A stretch of DNA of 64,000 bases from Streptomyces griseus subsp. griseus (GCF_000720255.1 NZ_JOJE01000005.1:496001-560000); one strand, 5' to 3'; counted from the first letter of the stretch, positions 25,700 through 34,691 are shown. A program made the numbers and translations. The notes: generated by a model not told the origin, from the letters alone.

Positions 25700-26376
25700 T
25701 CGAGGTGCTGGTCGTGGACGACGACGCCAGGGTCGCCCGGGTCAACGCCGCCTACGTGGAGAAGGTGCCGGGCTTCCACGTCGCCGCCGAGGCGCACAAC
25801 GCGGCCGAGGCGCTGCGACAAGTTGAGGCGCTGCCCCGGCTGGACCTGGTCCTCCTCGACCACTACCTGCCCGACGAGACGGGGCTGGAGGTCGTGCAGG
25901 AGATGCGCCGGCGTGGCCACCAGACCGATGTGATCATGGTGACGGCCGCGCGGGACGTCTCCACGGTGCAGGCGGCGATGCGCCACGGGGCGCTGCAGTA
26001 CCTGGTCAAGCCGTTCAACTTCGCGGGTCTGCGCGCGAAGCTGGAGGCGTACGCGGAGCTGCGCCGCACCCTCGACGGCGGTGGCGAGGCGGAACAGGCC
26101 GACGTGGACCGCATCTTCGGCGCGCTGTCCGCGTCCTCGGAGCCGGGGCTGCCCAAGGGGCACTCCCCCACCACCGCGGAGCTCGTGCGGCAGTCCCTGA
26201 TGAACGCGGAGGGGCCGCTGTCGGCTCAGGAGATCGCCGATCGGACCGGGGTGAGCCGTCAGACCGCCCAGCGCTATCTGAAACTCCTGGAGCGCACGGG
26301 GAGGGCCCGGCTGACCCTCAAGTACGGCGACGCGGGCCGCCCGGAACACCGTTACGTGTGGGCGACCCGCGCGTGA
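25696..26376 (+). CDS. CitB/DpiA-type response regulator
   Basis: The 226-residue protein has a receiver domain with DDD at residues 8-10, phospho-acceptor Asp in LVLLDHYLPDETG, the switch Thr in VTAA and the Lys in LVKPF. A C-terminal helix-turn-helix (PLSAQEIADRTGVSRQTAQRYLKLLE) is of the CitB type. It overlaps the kinase gene by four bases and forms its cognate pair. A paralogue of about the same length lies at 29399-30091 beyond the ABC transporter genes, so the two may compete for, or share, targets there. Confidence 0.92.
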   Translation: MIEVLVVDDDARVARVNAAYVEKVPGFHVAAEAHNAAEALRQVEALPRLDLVLLDHYLPDETGLEVVQEMRRRGHQTDVIMVTAARDVSTVQAAMRHGALQYLVKPFNFAGLRAKLEAYAELRRTLDGGGEAEQADVDRIFGALSASSEPGLPKGHSPTTAELVRQSLMNAEGPLSAQEIADRTGVSRQTAQRYLKLLERTGRARLTLKYGDAGRPEHRYVWATRA

Positions 26377-26400
26377 GGGCCGTGCGGCGGGGTGCGGCGG

Positions 26401-27462
26401 TCAGCCGGCCGCCTTCTGGACGAACTCCGTCGTGTACGTCTTGTTCAGGTCCACCTTGGCGTTCTTGATGTTCGGGTTGAACGCCTTGAGGACCTTCTCG
26501 ACGGTCTCAGGACCGTCCTTGGGCATGACGCCGTCCTTGGTGAACATCGGCAGAGTGCTTTTGATCGCCGACGCGTAGAGGATCTTGTTGCCCTGCGAGT
26601 AGTCGGCGGGCATCTTGTCGGCGATCTCGGAAGCGCTGTGGGTGGACATCCACTGCAGCGTCTTGACGAATGCGTTGGCCAACTTCTGGACGGTGTCCTT
26701 GTGGCTGTTCACCCAGTCCGTCTGCATGTACAGACTTGACGACGGGTAGGGCCCGCCGAGCGCCTCGAGCGAGCCGGCGGGCGTACGCATGTCGAGGAGG
26801 ACCTTGCCCGCCCTCTTGGCGAGGATGGTGGCGACGGTCGGGTCGGTGGTCATTCCGCCGTCGATGGAGCCCTGCTGGAGCGCCGAGATGAAAGTCGGGC
26901 CCGCGCCCACGGCGACCGGCGTGAACTCGCTGACGTTCACGCCGTTCTTGACCGCGAGGTACTTGGTCAGGAAGTCGGTCGAGGAGCCGAGGCCGGTGAC
27001 ACCGAGTTTCTTGCCCTTGAAGTCCTTGGGTGAGGTGATGTCGTCGGCCGCCTTGTTGGAGACGACCTCCACCTCGCCGGGCGCGTGCGAGAACTGCACG
27101 ACGGACTCGACGGACTTGCCCTTCACCTGGAGGTCAAGGGTGTGGTCGTAGAAGCCGACCGCGCCCTGCACCTGTCCGGAGACGAGGGCGGTCTCGGCCT
27201 GCACGCCGGCCGGCTCGCTCAGCAGCTCGACGTCGAGGCCCTCGGCGTCGAAGTAGCCGAGCCGCTGGGTGAGCATCGCGGGCAGGTAGATGACCTTGTC
27301 GAGGCCACCGACCATGATCTTGACCTTCGTTCCCTTGCCGTCACCCTTGCTGCCGGAGCCGCTGGACGCGGTGCTTGCGGCGTCGTTGGCACAGGCGGTG
27401 AGTGAGGAGAGGGCGAGCAGTCCGGCGGCTGCCAGGGCGGCGTATCTGGCGGGCTTGCGCAT
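26401..27462 (-). CDS. ABC transporter substrate-binding lipoprotein (NitT/TauT type)
   Basis: The 353-residue protein has a lipoprotein signal peptide with lipobox LTAC near residue 24, then a Ser/Gly/Lys linker and an NMT1/SsuA-like binding domain (VKIMVGGLDKVIYLPAMLTQRLGYF ... DGGMTTDPTVATIL). The family binds nitrate, sulfonates, aromatic sulfonates or thiamine precursors; the ligand is not deducible. It is the last gene of an ATPase-permease-binding protein set on the minus strand. It sits 108 bases after the permease gene with its own AAGGA ribosome site, which could allow higher expression of the binding protein. Confidence 0.9.
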   Translation of the reverse strand: MRKPARYAALAAAGLLALSSLTACANDAASTASSGSGSKGDGKGTKVKIMVGGLDKVIYLPAMLTQRLGYFDAEGLDVELLSEPAGVQAETALVSGQVQGAVGFYDHTLDLQVKGKSVESVVQFSHAPGEVEVVSNKAADDITSPKDFKGKKLGVTGLGSSTDFLTKYLAVKNGVNVSEFTPVAVGAGPTFISALQQGSIDGGMTTDPTVATILAKRAGKVLLDMRTPAGSLEALGGPYPSSSLYMQTDWVNSHKDTVQKLANAFVKTLQWMSTHSASEIADKMPADYSQGNKILYASAIKSTLPMFTKDGVMPKDGPETVEKVLKAFNPNIKNAKVDLNKTYTTEFVQKAAG

Positions 27463-27570
27463 GGCGGTTCACGTCCTTGTGAGAGGGCGGTACGAGGAGA
27501 AGGCACACGGAGAGGAGAGGGCGGCACACGGAGGAGGAACGAACGAGGGCGAGGGCGTCGGTCGAGGGGG

Positions 27571-28434
27571 TCAGCTGTCGGAGCCCGACGGCTTCCACCG
27601 GAAGATGCGGCGCTCGGCGAAGGTCAGCAGACCCTCGGCGACGAGTGCGACGACGGCGAGGATGACCATCGCGGCGTAGACACCGGCCGCGTTGAAGGTG
27701 CCCTGCGACTGGGCGACGAGCAGGCCGATGCCCTTGGTCGCGCCGATGTACTCGCCGACGATGGCGCCGATCAGGGCGAAGCCGAAGCTCACGTGGAGGC
27801 TGGTGAAGATCCACGAGGTGGCCGACGGGATGACCACCTGAAGGGTCACTCGACGGTCGCTCGCACCGAGGATGCGGGCGTTGGCGACCAGGTTGCGGTC
27901 GACCTCGCGGGCGCCCTGGAAGGCGTTGAAGAAGACCGGGAAGAACACCAGGACCACGGCCGACGCGACCTTGGAGGCCGGCCCGAGGCCGAACCAGATC
28001 ACGAAGATCGGCGCAAGGACGATCCTGGGAATCGAGTTGAGCACCTTGATGTATGGACCAAGGACATCGGCGAGGAAGGTGATCCTTCCCAGGGCGATGC
28101 CGAAGACGACACCGGTGACGACACCGATGATCCAGCCGAGCAGCGCCTCGTGCAGCGTGTACCAGATCTGCTCGCCCAGGGAGCCGAGCGCGGTGCCGTG
28201 GGTGATCCAGGTCCAGATCTGGTCCCAGATCTTCGAGGGCATCGAGAAGTTGAACGGGTCGATGGTCTTGGTGCGGGCGAGCAGCTCCCACAGGCCCAGT
28301 ACGCCGATCAGGAGCAGTACGCGCGCGCCGTTGACGACGGCTTTGCGTCTGCGGGCCGCGCGGGCCCGGGACTGGGCGCGGTTGGGCGCCTTGACGGTGT
28401 CGACGACCGGTGTGCTGAGAACCTCATGCGACAT
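27571..28434 (-). CDS. ABC transporter permease (NitT/TauT type)
   Basis: The 287-residue membrane protein has about six hydrophobic segments and the BPD-type EAA loop (FNAFQGAREVDRNLVANARILGAS). A basic N-terminal tail precedes the first membrane segment. ATG 28434 lies inside the end of the ATPase gene, an 11-base overlap, so the two are translated together. It forms the channel of the importer with the ATPase upstream and the lipoprotein downstream. Confidence 0.92.
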   Translation of the reverse strand: MSHEVLSTPVVDTVKAPNRAQSRARAARRRKAVVNGARVLLLIGVLGLWELLARTKTIDPFNFSMPSKIWDQIWTWITHGTALGSLGEQIWYTLHEALLGWIIGVVTGVVFGIALGRITFLADVLGPYIKVLNSIPRIVLAPIFVIWFGLGPASKVASAVVLVFFPVFFNAFQGAREVDRNLVANARILGASDRRVTLQVVIPSATSWIFTSLHVSFGFALIGAIVGEYIGATKGIGLLVAQSQGTFNAAGVYAAMVILAVVALVAEGLLTFAERRIFRWKPSGSDS

Positions 28435-29239
28435 GCGCGGCACCCCTCTCACGGGTGATGCGGACCTCTTCGCCGAGGGACTCCCAGATCTCGCGGTAGA
28501 TCTCGATGAAGCGCGGCTCCAGGCGGACGGACTCGACCTTGCGGGGCCGGGGCAGGTCGATGTCGAAGATGTGCTTGACAGTGGCGGGGCCCGCCGTCAT
28601 CACGACCACCTTGTCCGCCAGGGCGATGGACTCCTCCAGGTCGTGGGTGACGAAGACGACAGAGGCGCCCGTGCCTTCCCACAACTCCAGCAGCTCGTCC
28701 GACATCAGCGCCCTGGTCTGCACGTCGAGGGCCGAGAACGGCTCGTCCATGAGCAGGATCTCGGGGTCGTTGACGAAGGTCGCGGCGAGCGCGACGCGCT
28801 TGCGCTGACCGCCGGAGAGCTGGTGCGGGTAGCGGTCCTCGAAGGCGGCGAGCCCGACCCGGGCCAGCCATTCGCGCGCCTTCTGCTTCGCCTCGGACTT
28901 GGGTACGCCACGGAAGCGCGGGCCCGCCATGACGTTGGACAGGACCGTACGCCAAGGGAAGGTGGCGTCCTGCTGGAAGACGAAGCCGACCTTGTCGCCG
29001 ACGCCCCGGACCGGCTTCCCGGTGACCAGGACCTCGCCCTCAGAGGGCTCTTCCAGGCCGCTGACCAGCGTCAACGTGGTCGACTTACCGCAGCCGGTCG
29101 GTCCTACGACGGCCACGAACTCGCCCCGTCCGACCGTGAGGTCCAGGGCCCTGACGGCCGTGTGCAGACCCCCCGACGGGGTCTTGAAGATCTTGCTCGC
29201 GCCACGCAGTTCGATGGCGGGGCTGGTGTCTGCGCTCAT
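28424..29239 (-). CDS. ABC transporter ATP-binding protein (NitT/TauT type)
   Basis: The 271-residue ATPase has Walker A GPTGCGKST, Q-loop FVFQQDATFPW, signature LSGGQRKR, Walker B ILLMDEPFSALD and the H-loop VTHDLEES, so it is fully competent. It is the first gene of the ABC set. MSADTSP at 29239 is chosen as the start; a 24-residue extension upstream is rejected as noncoding leader. The divergent gene is an orphan CitB-type response regulator, with about 160 bases between, which makes that regulator a candidate controller of the transporter. Confidence 0.92.
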   Translation of the reverse strand: MSADTSPAIELRGASKIFKTPSGGLHTAVRALDLTVGRGEFVAVVGPTGCGKSTTLTLVSGLEEPSEGEVLVTGKPVRGVGDKVGFVFQQDATFPWRTVLSNVMAGPRFRGVPKSEAKQKAREWLARVGLAAFEDRYPHQLSGGQRKRVALAATFVNDPEILLMDEPFSALDVQTRALMSDELLELWEGTGASVVFVTHDLEESIALADKVVVMTAGPATVKHIFDIDLPRPRKVESVRLEPRFIEIYREIWESLGEEVRITRERGAAHVA

Positions 29240-29299
29240 GGCCGGGGACAGTAGGTGTGACCCGGGCCACGACAGCAGCCTTGTGGGCACATGCGCTTC

Positions 29300-29337
29300 T
29301 TTTGCTTGCAACGGCCTGTTGTGCTCGTTTTGCTCGC
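29300..29337. promoter_or_regulatory. Candidate operator: direct repeat TTTTGCTYGC and dyad
   Basis: TTTTGCTTGC at 29300-29309 and TTTTGCTCGC at 29328-29337 form a direct repeat with a 28-base period. Between them is a dyad CAAC-GGCCT-GTTG (29309-29321). The block sits between the divergent ABC ATPase and CitB-type regulator genes. CitB-family regulators bind A/T-rich repeats in such divergent regions; binding here is inferred. Confidence 0.4.
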
Positions 29338-29398
29338 GCTACAACAACGGAGCCGAAACACGGGCTTTACGCGCCTGGGCTTGAGGGAAAGAGGCCCG

Positions 29399-30091
29399 AT
29401 GATTGACGTCCTGGTCGTGGACGACGACTTCCGTGTCGCTGAGATAAACGCCAAGTACGTGGGGAAGGTTCCCGGCTTCCGGGTGGCCGCCCGCGCCCAC
29501 AGCGCCGCCCAGGCCCTGGCCACCGTCGAACGCGGCACCATCGACCTGGTCCTGCTCGACCACTACCTGCCCGACCAGACGGGCCTCCAGCTCGTCCACC
29601 GGATGCGGGAACAGGGCCACGGGACCGACGTGATCATGATCACAGCAGCCCACGACGTCACCACCGTGCAGGCCGCGATGCGTCTGGGCGCCCTGCACTA
29701 CCTCGTGAAACCGTTCACCTTCGCCGCCCTGCGCAGCCGCCTCGACTCCTACGCCGCCCTCCGCCGCACCGTCGACCGGGTCGGGGGCCGTGGCATCGCC
29801 GGTCAGGAGACGGTCGACCGGATCTTCGGCGCCCTGCGTACCACGCCGGTACCGTCGTCGCCGGGGCTGCCCAGCGGCCACACCGAGCCGACCACCGACC
29901 TGATCTGCGATGTACTGCACCGTGCGGGCCACCCTCTCTCGGCCCACGAGGTCGCCGCCGAGACCGGCCTGAGCCGCTCCACCGCCCAGCGCTATCTGCG
30001 CCACCTGGAACAGGCCGGCCGCCTCCGCCTCTCCCTGAAGTACGGCGACACCGGCCGCCCGGAACACCGCTACGCCTGGGTGGCCCCCTAG
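29399..30091 (+). CDS. Orphan CitB/DpiA-type response regulator
   Basis: The 230-residue protein closely resembles the regulator at 25696: receiver with LVLLDHYLPDQTG, ITAA and LVKPF, then a CitB-type helix-turn-helix (PLSAHEVAAETGLSRSTAQRYLRHLE) and the same ending KYGDTGRPEHRYAWV. All phosphotransfer residues are present, yet no kinase gene adjoins it. It may be served by the CitA-type kinase 4 kb upstream or work without one. It is divergent from the NitT/TauT-type transporter genes and followed by the convergent acetate-type symporter gene, its possible targets. ATG 29399 follows GAGGGAAAGAGG. Confidence 0.9.
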   Translation: MIDVLVVDDDFRVAEINAKYVGKVPGFRVAARAHSAAQALATVERGTIDLVLLDHYLPDQTGLQLVHRMREQGHGTDVIMITAAHDVTTVQAAMRLGALHYLVKPFTFAALRSRLDSYAALRRTVDRVGGRGIAGQETVDRIFGALRTTPVPSSPGLPSGHTEPTTDLICDVLHRAGHPLSAHEVAAETGLSRSTAQRYLRHLEQAGRLRLSLKYGDTGRPEHRYAWVAP

Positions 30092-30125
30092 CCTCCGCGA
30101 ACGGCCCCCGTCGCCCGCCAGGCCG

Positions 30126-31718
30126 TCAGACGGCCCCCGCCCCCGTCAGCGACCGCACCTCGGTCTCCGCGTGCCTGGCCTCGTCCGGGATGTCCGCCGA
30201 GGTGACCGTGCCGAGCCAGCCGGCGACGAAGCCCAGGGGGATCGAGACGAGCCCGGGGTTCTCCAGCGGGAAGTACTGGAAGTCCACGGCCGGGAGGAGG
30301 GACTCGGGGCTGCCCGACACCACCGGCGACAGCAGCACAAGTGCGACGGCCGGGATCAGCCCTCCGTACACCGCCCACACGGCACCGCGTGTGGTGAAGC
30401 CGGGCCAGAACAGCGAGTAGAGCAGCACCGGCAGGTTCGCGGACGCGGCGACCGCGAAGGCGAGCCCCACCAGGAAGGCGACATTGAGATCGCGCGCCAA
30501 CAGGCCGAGGGCGATCGCGACCACTCCGACGCCGACCGCCGCCATCCGCGCCACGGCCACTTCGCTGCGCGATTCGGTGCGCTCGCGCCGCAGGGAGGCG
30601 TACAGGTCGTGTGCCACCGACGCCGAGGAGGCGAGGGTGATCCCGGCGACCACCGCGAGGATGGTGGCGAAGGCGACGGCGGCGACGACCGCGAACAGGA
30701 CCGTGCCGCCCGTGGAGTCAGCACCACCGCCCAGGTCGAGGGCGAGCAACGGTACCGCCGTGTTCCCGGCCGCGTTCGAACCGCGGACCGCCTCGGGCCC
30801 GACGATCGCCGCCGCTCCGAAGCCGAGAACGATCGTCATCAGGTAGAAGCCCCCGATGAGCCCGATCGACCAGACGACCGAACGCCGGGCGGCCTGGGCC
30901 GTGGGGACGGTGTAGAAGCGGGAGAGGATGTGCGGCAGCCCCGCCGTGCCCAGCACCAGGGCCAGTCCGAGGCTGATGAAGTCGAGACGCTCGGTCCAGT
31001 CGCCGCCGTATTTCAGACCGGGAGCCAGAAACGCCGCCCCGTGACCGCTGCGCTCGGCCGCCGTCAGCAGCAGCTGGTCGAAGTCGCCGTGGAACCGCAG
31101 CATGACGAGCACGGTCAGCGTGACGGTACCGCCGAGCAACAGGACCGCCTTGACGATCTGGATCCAGGTGGTGGCCCGCATCCCTCCCAACGACACATAG
31201 ATCACCATGAGCGCCCCCACGCCGATGACCGCCCAGACCTGGGCCGCCCCGCCCGTCCGGCCGAGGAGCAACGCGACCAGGCTGCCCGCGCCCACCATCT
31301 GCGCCACCAGGTACAGCACCGACACGGTGACCGAGGACGTTCCCGCCGCGATCCGGACCGGGCGCTCCCTCATCCGCGCCGCGACCACGTCGGCGAGCGT
31401 GAACCGCCCGCAGTTGCGCACCAGTTCCGCGACGAGGAACAACACCACCAACCAGGCCACCAGGAAGCCCACCGAGTACAGCAGTCCGTCGTAGCCGAAC
31501 AGCGCGATCAGCCCGGAGATACCCAGGAAGGACGCGGCCGACATGTAGTCGCCCGCGATGGCAAAACCATTCTCCATCGGGGAGAAGAGCCGCCCGCCCG
31601 CGTAGAACTCCTCCGCGGAACCGCGCCTGTTGCGTCCCACCCAGGCCGTGATCCCCAGCGTGACCGCGACGAACCCGCTGAACAGCAGCAACGCCAGCGT
31701 CTGATGGTTGTCGGTCAC
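30126..31718 (-). CDS. actP: Sodium/solute symporter, acetate permease (ActP) type
   Basis: The 530-residue membrane protein has about 13 hydrophobic segments. It carries SSS-family hallmarks: the FYAGGRLFSPMENGFAIAGDYMSAASFLGISG block typical of ActP-type carriers (residues about 38-69) and GTAGLPHILSRFYTV. It should import acetate or other short monocarboxylates with a cation. The GTG start at 31718 overlaps the stop of the DUF485 gene by four bases, the usual partner arrangement for ActP. The substrate is inferred from the family and from the DUF485 partner. Confidence 0.87.
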   Translation of the reverse strand: MTDNHQTLALLLFSGFVAVTLGITAWVGRNRRGSAEEFYAGGRLFSPMENGFAIAGDYMSAASFLGISGLIALFGYDGLLYSVGFLVAWLVVLFLVAELVRNCGRFTLADVVAARMRERPVRIAAGTSSVTVSVLYLVAQMVGAGSLVALLLGRTGGAAQVWAVIGVGALMVIYVSLGGMRATTWIQIVKAVLLLGGTVTLTVLVMLRFHGDFDQLLLTAAERSGHGAAFLAPGLKYGGDWTERLDFISLGLALVLGTAGLPHILSRFYTVPTAQAARRSVVWSIGLIGGFYLMTIVLGFGAAAIVGPEAVRGSNAAGNTAVPLLALDLGGGADSTGGTVLFAVVAAVAFATILAVVAGITLASSASVAHDLYASLRRERTESRSEVAVARMAAVGVGVVAIALGLLARDLNVAFLVGLAFAVAASANLPVLLYSLFWPGFTTRGAVWAVYGGLIPAVALVLLSPVVSGSPESLLPAVDFQYFPLENPGLVSIPLGFVAGWLGTVTSADIPDEARHAETEVRSLTGAGAV

Positions 31719-32266
31719 GAAGCACCGCCTCGGGCGCCGCGGGTCAGTTCCTGGGTGTCCCAGCGCAGCTCCAGTGCGGCGCGGTCCCTGCGGAGCCGGG
31801 CGTGCCGGGTGTAGCCCCAGGTGAACAGGAAGGTGCTGACGAACTGCCCCAGTCCGGCGAGCATGGCCACGTTCACGGCCCCCGCCACGGGCCGCGCCAT
31901 GAACCCGGGCGCGGTGGTCGCCGTCACGACGTACCCCACGTACCAGGAGAAGAAGACCGCGACCGCCGGAACCACGAACCTCCGGTACCGGCTGCGTACC
32001 TCCTGGAAGGCGGCGCTCCGCTGCACCTCCAGGTAGACGTCCGCCACCTCCCCGGCCTGCTCCTGGCGCGGCTCCGCGGCAGCCGGGCCGAGTGTGCCGG
32101 CGGCGGCCGACTCGCCCCAGCCCGAGGCCAGTGCGTCGTACCAGGGGTCTTCGTACCGCCCCTCTGTGGCCGTCTCGGCCGGAGCCGGGTCATGACCTGC
32201 GTGGTTCTCGACGGAACTGTCGGAACCGCTCCCGCCGCCGCGGGCGCGACCGTTGCTTGACTGCAT
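31715..32266 (-). CDS. DUF485 membrane protein, partner of the acetate symporter
   Basis: The 183-residue protein has a long hydrophilic Ser/Gly/Glu-rich N-terminus of about 85 residues. The DUF485 core with two membrane segments follows (VVPAVAVFFSWYVGYVVTATT and AGLGQFVSTFLFTWGY). DUF485 proteins (YjcH) are almost always encoded with ActP, and the four-base GTGA overlap supports this here. The extended N-terminus is longer than in enterobacterial YjcH. ATG 32266 is used; a TTG six bases upstream is possible. The gene follows the NarL-type regulator by 60 bases. Confidence 0.85.
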   Translation of the reverse strand: MQSSNGRARGGGSGSDSSVENHAGHDPAPAETATEGRYEDPWYDALASGWGESAAAGTLGPAAAEPRQEQAGEVADVYLEVQRSAAFQEVRSRYRRFVVPAVAVFFSWYVGYVVTATTAPGFMARPVAGAVNVAMLAGLGQFVSTFLFTWGYTRHARLRRDRAALELRWDTQELTRGARGGAS

Positions 32267-32326
32267 GCCCAAGGATGGACAGAACGGGAAGATCCCTGAC
32301 TCTTCTTCCCTGCGTACTTCACCCCA

Positions 32327-33019
32327 TCAGGTGACTTCCCCCGCTGGTGGGCGCACCAGCCGCTGCGCATAGGCATAACGCACCGCCTGCGCCCGGTCCT
32401 TGAGCCCCGTCTTCGTGAAGAGGTTGTTGATGTGGGTCTTCACGGTGGCGGTGGAGACATGCAACCGACTGGCGATCTCCTGGTTGTTGAGGCCCTCGGC
32501 GATCAGCACCAGTACCTCGGCCTCCCGCGCGGTGATCCCGTCCGGCAGGCCGGGGGGCGCGGTCGGCCGTGACCCCGGTTCCGAAAGTCGCTCCAGCAGG
32601 CGCCGTTGGATGCTCGGCGACAGTCCCGCGTCCCCCGACAGCACGCTGTGCACGGCCCGCACGATCTCGTCGCCGCCGGCGTCCTTGGTGAGGTAGCCGC
32701 GCGCGCCCGCGCTCAGGGCGGGAAACAGCGAGTCGTCGTCCGCGTACGTCGTGAGTACCACGACCTGGGTGCCGGGGTACTCGCTCCGGATCCGCCGCGT
32801 CGCCTCCACTCCGTCGCAGCGGGGCATCCGCAGATCCATCAGCACGACGTCGGGGGCCAGTTCGGCGACCAGCCTCACCGCCTCGTCACCGTCACCCGCG
32901 GCACCGACGACTTCGATGCCGGGCAACAGCCCCAGCAGCATCACGATGCCCTCGCGTACGACGGTCTGGTCGTCCGCCACCACCACGCGCGCGGACTTCC
33001 TCCCGTTCTCCTCCGTCAT
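32327..33019 (-). CDS. NarL/LuxR-family response regulator
   Basis: The 230-residue regulator has a receiver domain (VVADDQTVVREG; phospho-acceptor in VVLMDLRMPRCDG; VLTTYAD; YLTKDAG) and a C-terminal LuxR helix-turn-helix (ITAREAEVLVLIAEGLNNQEIASRLHVSTATVKTHI). It is coupled by a four-base overlap to the kinase gene. The acetate symporter pair lies 60 bases downstream on the same strand, so it may be cotranscribed or controlled by this system. Confidence 0.93.
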   Translation of the reverse strand: MTEENGRKSARVVVADDQTVVREGIVMLLGLLPGIEVVGAAGDGDEAVRLVAELAPDVVLMDLRMPRCDGVEATRRIRSEYPGTQVVVLTTYADDDSLFPALSAGARGYLTKDAGGDEIVRAVHSVLSGDAGLSPSIQRRLLERLSEPGSRPTAPPGLPDGITAREAEVLVLIAEGLNNQEIASRLHVSTATVKTHINNLFTKTGLKDRAQAVRYAYAQRLVRPPAGEVT

Positions 33020-34170
33020 GCCGGCACCTTCAACGTCACGACAAACCCTTCCTCGCCCGGCCCCGCCCGCAGCGAACCACCCAACAGCTCCGCACGCTCC
33101 CGCATGCCCAGCAGACCGTATCCGGCCCCCGCCCCGGTGAGCTCGCCCGGAGAGCCTCCGGTGTCCCGTACGTCCAGCGTCACTTCGTGGGCGCCGTACT
33201 CCAGCCGCACTCGCACCCTGGCGCCCGGGGCATGCTTGCGGACGTTCGTCAGGGCTTCCTGGGCCACCCTGCGCACGGCCTGCGACGCCTCGGCCGACAG
33301 CGGTCTGCGTTCACCCGTAATGGCGACCTCGGCTCCGTCCGCCGTGGTGTCGACCAGCCCGCTCAGGAAGTCCTCCAGCGGAGTCAGTTCTCCGCGCAGC
33401 GCGGACAGTGCCTGTCGGGTCTCGGAGAGGCCGTCGCGGGCCATGCCCCGTGCCGCCACGACCCGTTCGAGGATCTGCCCCCGGTCGGCCCCGCGCTCGA
33501 TGAGCAGCCTCGCCGCCTCCAGGTGGACCAGCTGCGCGGAGAGGCTGTGGGCCAGCACGTCGTGGATCTCCCGCGCGATGCGCGCGCGCTCGGCCAGGGC
33601 CGCCGACTCCGCCTCCGCCGCACGGGCCGCACGCTCCTGGGCGAGCAGCCGCTGGGCGTTGCCGCGTGCCTCGGCGTCCAGGCGCAGGGTGTAGCCGGCG
33701 AGGGCCATTCCACCGACAGTGGCGCCGATGGTCAGCACCTTGTCGTCGTCCACCACGGCGAACGAGGCGAGGGCTGCCGCGGCCACCGGCAGTGCGGCCG
33801 CGAGGGGCATCCGCTCGAGCGCCACGATCGCGCAACCGCACCACACGACGAGCGTCAGACTGCCGAAGCCCGCGGCGTGGGCAGCGGCCGCCAGCCCCGT
33901 CAGCAGCAGGATGAGGGCCAGGGACACCCCAAGCCGGTGCTGGAGGGTGGTCCGGAAGAAGGCCCACGCCAGCCCCCCGGCGAGGACCACTCCCCCGGCC
34001 CCGGCGACGGCCACCCAGCCGTGCACCTGGCCGTCGTGGAAGGTGCTCCACAGCAACAGGCCGAGGACGAGTACACGTACGGCCCGGCCGACCAGGCGTC
34101 GCGGGACCGAGATTCCTTCGTGTCCCAGTGCCTCCCGGGAAGGCCAGCGTGTCCAGGCGTTCTCCCTCAC
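33016..34170 (-). CDS. NarL-type sensor histidine kinase
   Basis: The 384-residue protein has an N-terminal membrane block of about five segments (residues about 25-160), a short linker helix, and a HisKA_3 phosphoacceptor (ERARIAREIHDVLAHSLSAQ). The HATPase domain contains EALTNVRKHAPGA, DVRDTGG and GYGLLGMRERAELLGG. The GTG at 34170 is preceded by GGAAGGA and overlaps the stop of the upstream DUF1453-like gene by four bases (GTGA). No extracellular sensing domain is seen, so the membrane block itself may sense. Confidence 0.9.
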   Translation of the reverse strand: MRENAWTRWPSREALGHEGISVPRRLVGRAVRVLVLGLLLWSTFHDGQVHGWVAVAGAGGVVLAGGLAWAFFRTTLQHRLGVSLALILLLTGLAAAAHAAGFGSLTLVVWCGCAIVALERMPLAAALPVAAAALASFAVVDDDKVLTIGATVGGMALAGYTLRLDAEARGNAQRLLAQERAARAAEAESAALAERARIAREIHDVLAHSLSAQLVHLEAARLLIERGADRGQILERVVAARGMARDGLSETRQALSALRGELTPLEDFLSGLVDTTADGAEVAITGERRPLSAEASQAVRRVAQEALTNVRKHAPGARVRVRLEYGAHEVTLDVRDTGGSPGELTGAGAGYGLLGMRERAELLGGSLRAGPGEEGFVVTLKVPA

Positions 34171-34691
34171 ACACGCTCCTTCCACGCGGACCGGGCCACG
34201 GTGTCACCGTACGACGCACGCCCTGCGCGAGCCTGGTCCAGGACCTGCGCCCGCCAGGCCAGGACCCCGGAACGCACCAGCAGGGTGGCGGCGAGCCCCA
34301 ACATCAGGGCCGAACTGTCCTGGTGGACACCGAGTAGCGCGCCGCACGCGAAGAGACCCGCGCGCAGTCCGATGCCGACGGCCCAGACGCCCCCGCTCGC
34401 CTTGGTGCTCTTGCTCCAGAGGGCGCCGTCCTCCGCCACCCATATCCGGGTGGTCCAGGCCCAGCCGGCCCCGGTCGCCAGACCGACGAGCAGTTCGGCG
34501 CCCAGGAGCAACAGGGACTCCGTGCGGTGATGGATGTCGAGGATGCCGGGCTCGCGCAACGCCATGAACGCCAGGACCGCGGGGACGAGCCACCAGCGCC
34601 GGCCCGCGTCGATCCTGCGGGCACGGAACTGGCGCACGATCACCAGCGCGACCACGGCCACGATCGCCAACGCGTTGACCAACCCGGACAT
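34167..34691 (-). CDS. DUF1453-like integral membrane protein
   Basis: The 174-residue protein has four or five hydrophobic segments (MSGLVNALAIVAVVALVIV at the start). A long loop, RRIDAGRRWWLVPAVLAF, follows, and the C-terminus is basic. It resembles DUF1453/CcdC-like membrane proteins, which often lie next to NarL-type kinases in Streptomyces. Its four-base overlap with the kinase gene suggests an accessory sensing role. No catalytic motif is visible. Confidence 0.7.
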   Translation of the reverse strand: MSGLVNALAIVAVVALVIVRQFRARRIDAGRRWWLVPAVLAFMALREPGILDIHHRTESLLLLGAELLVGLATGAGWAWTTRIWVAEDGALWSKSTKASGGVWAVGIGLRAGLFACGALLGVHQDSSALMLGLAATLLVRSGVLAWRAQVLDQARAGRASYGDTVARSAWKERV

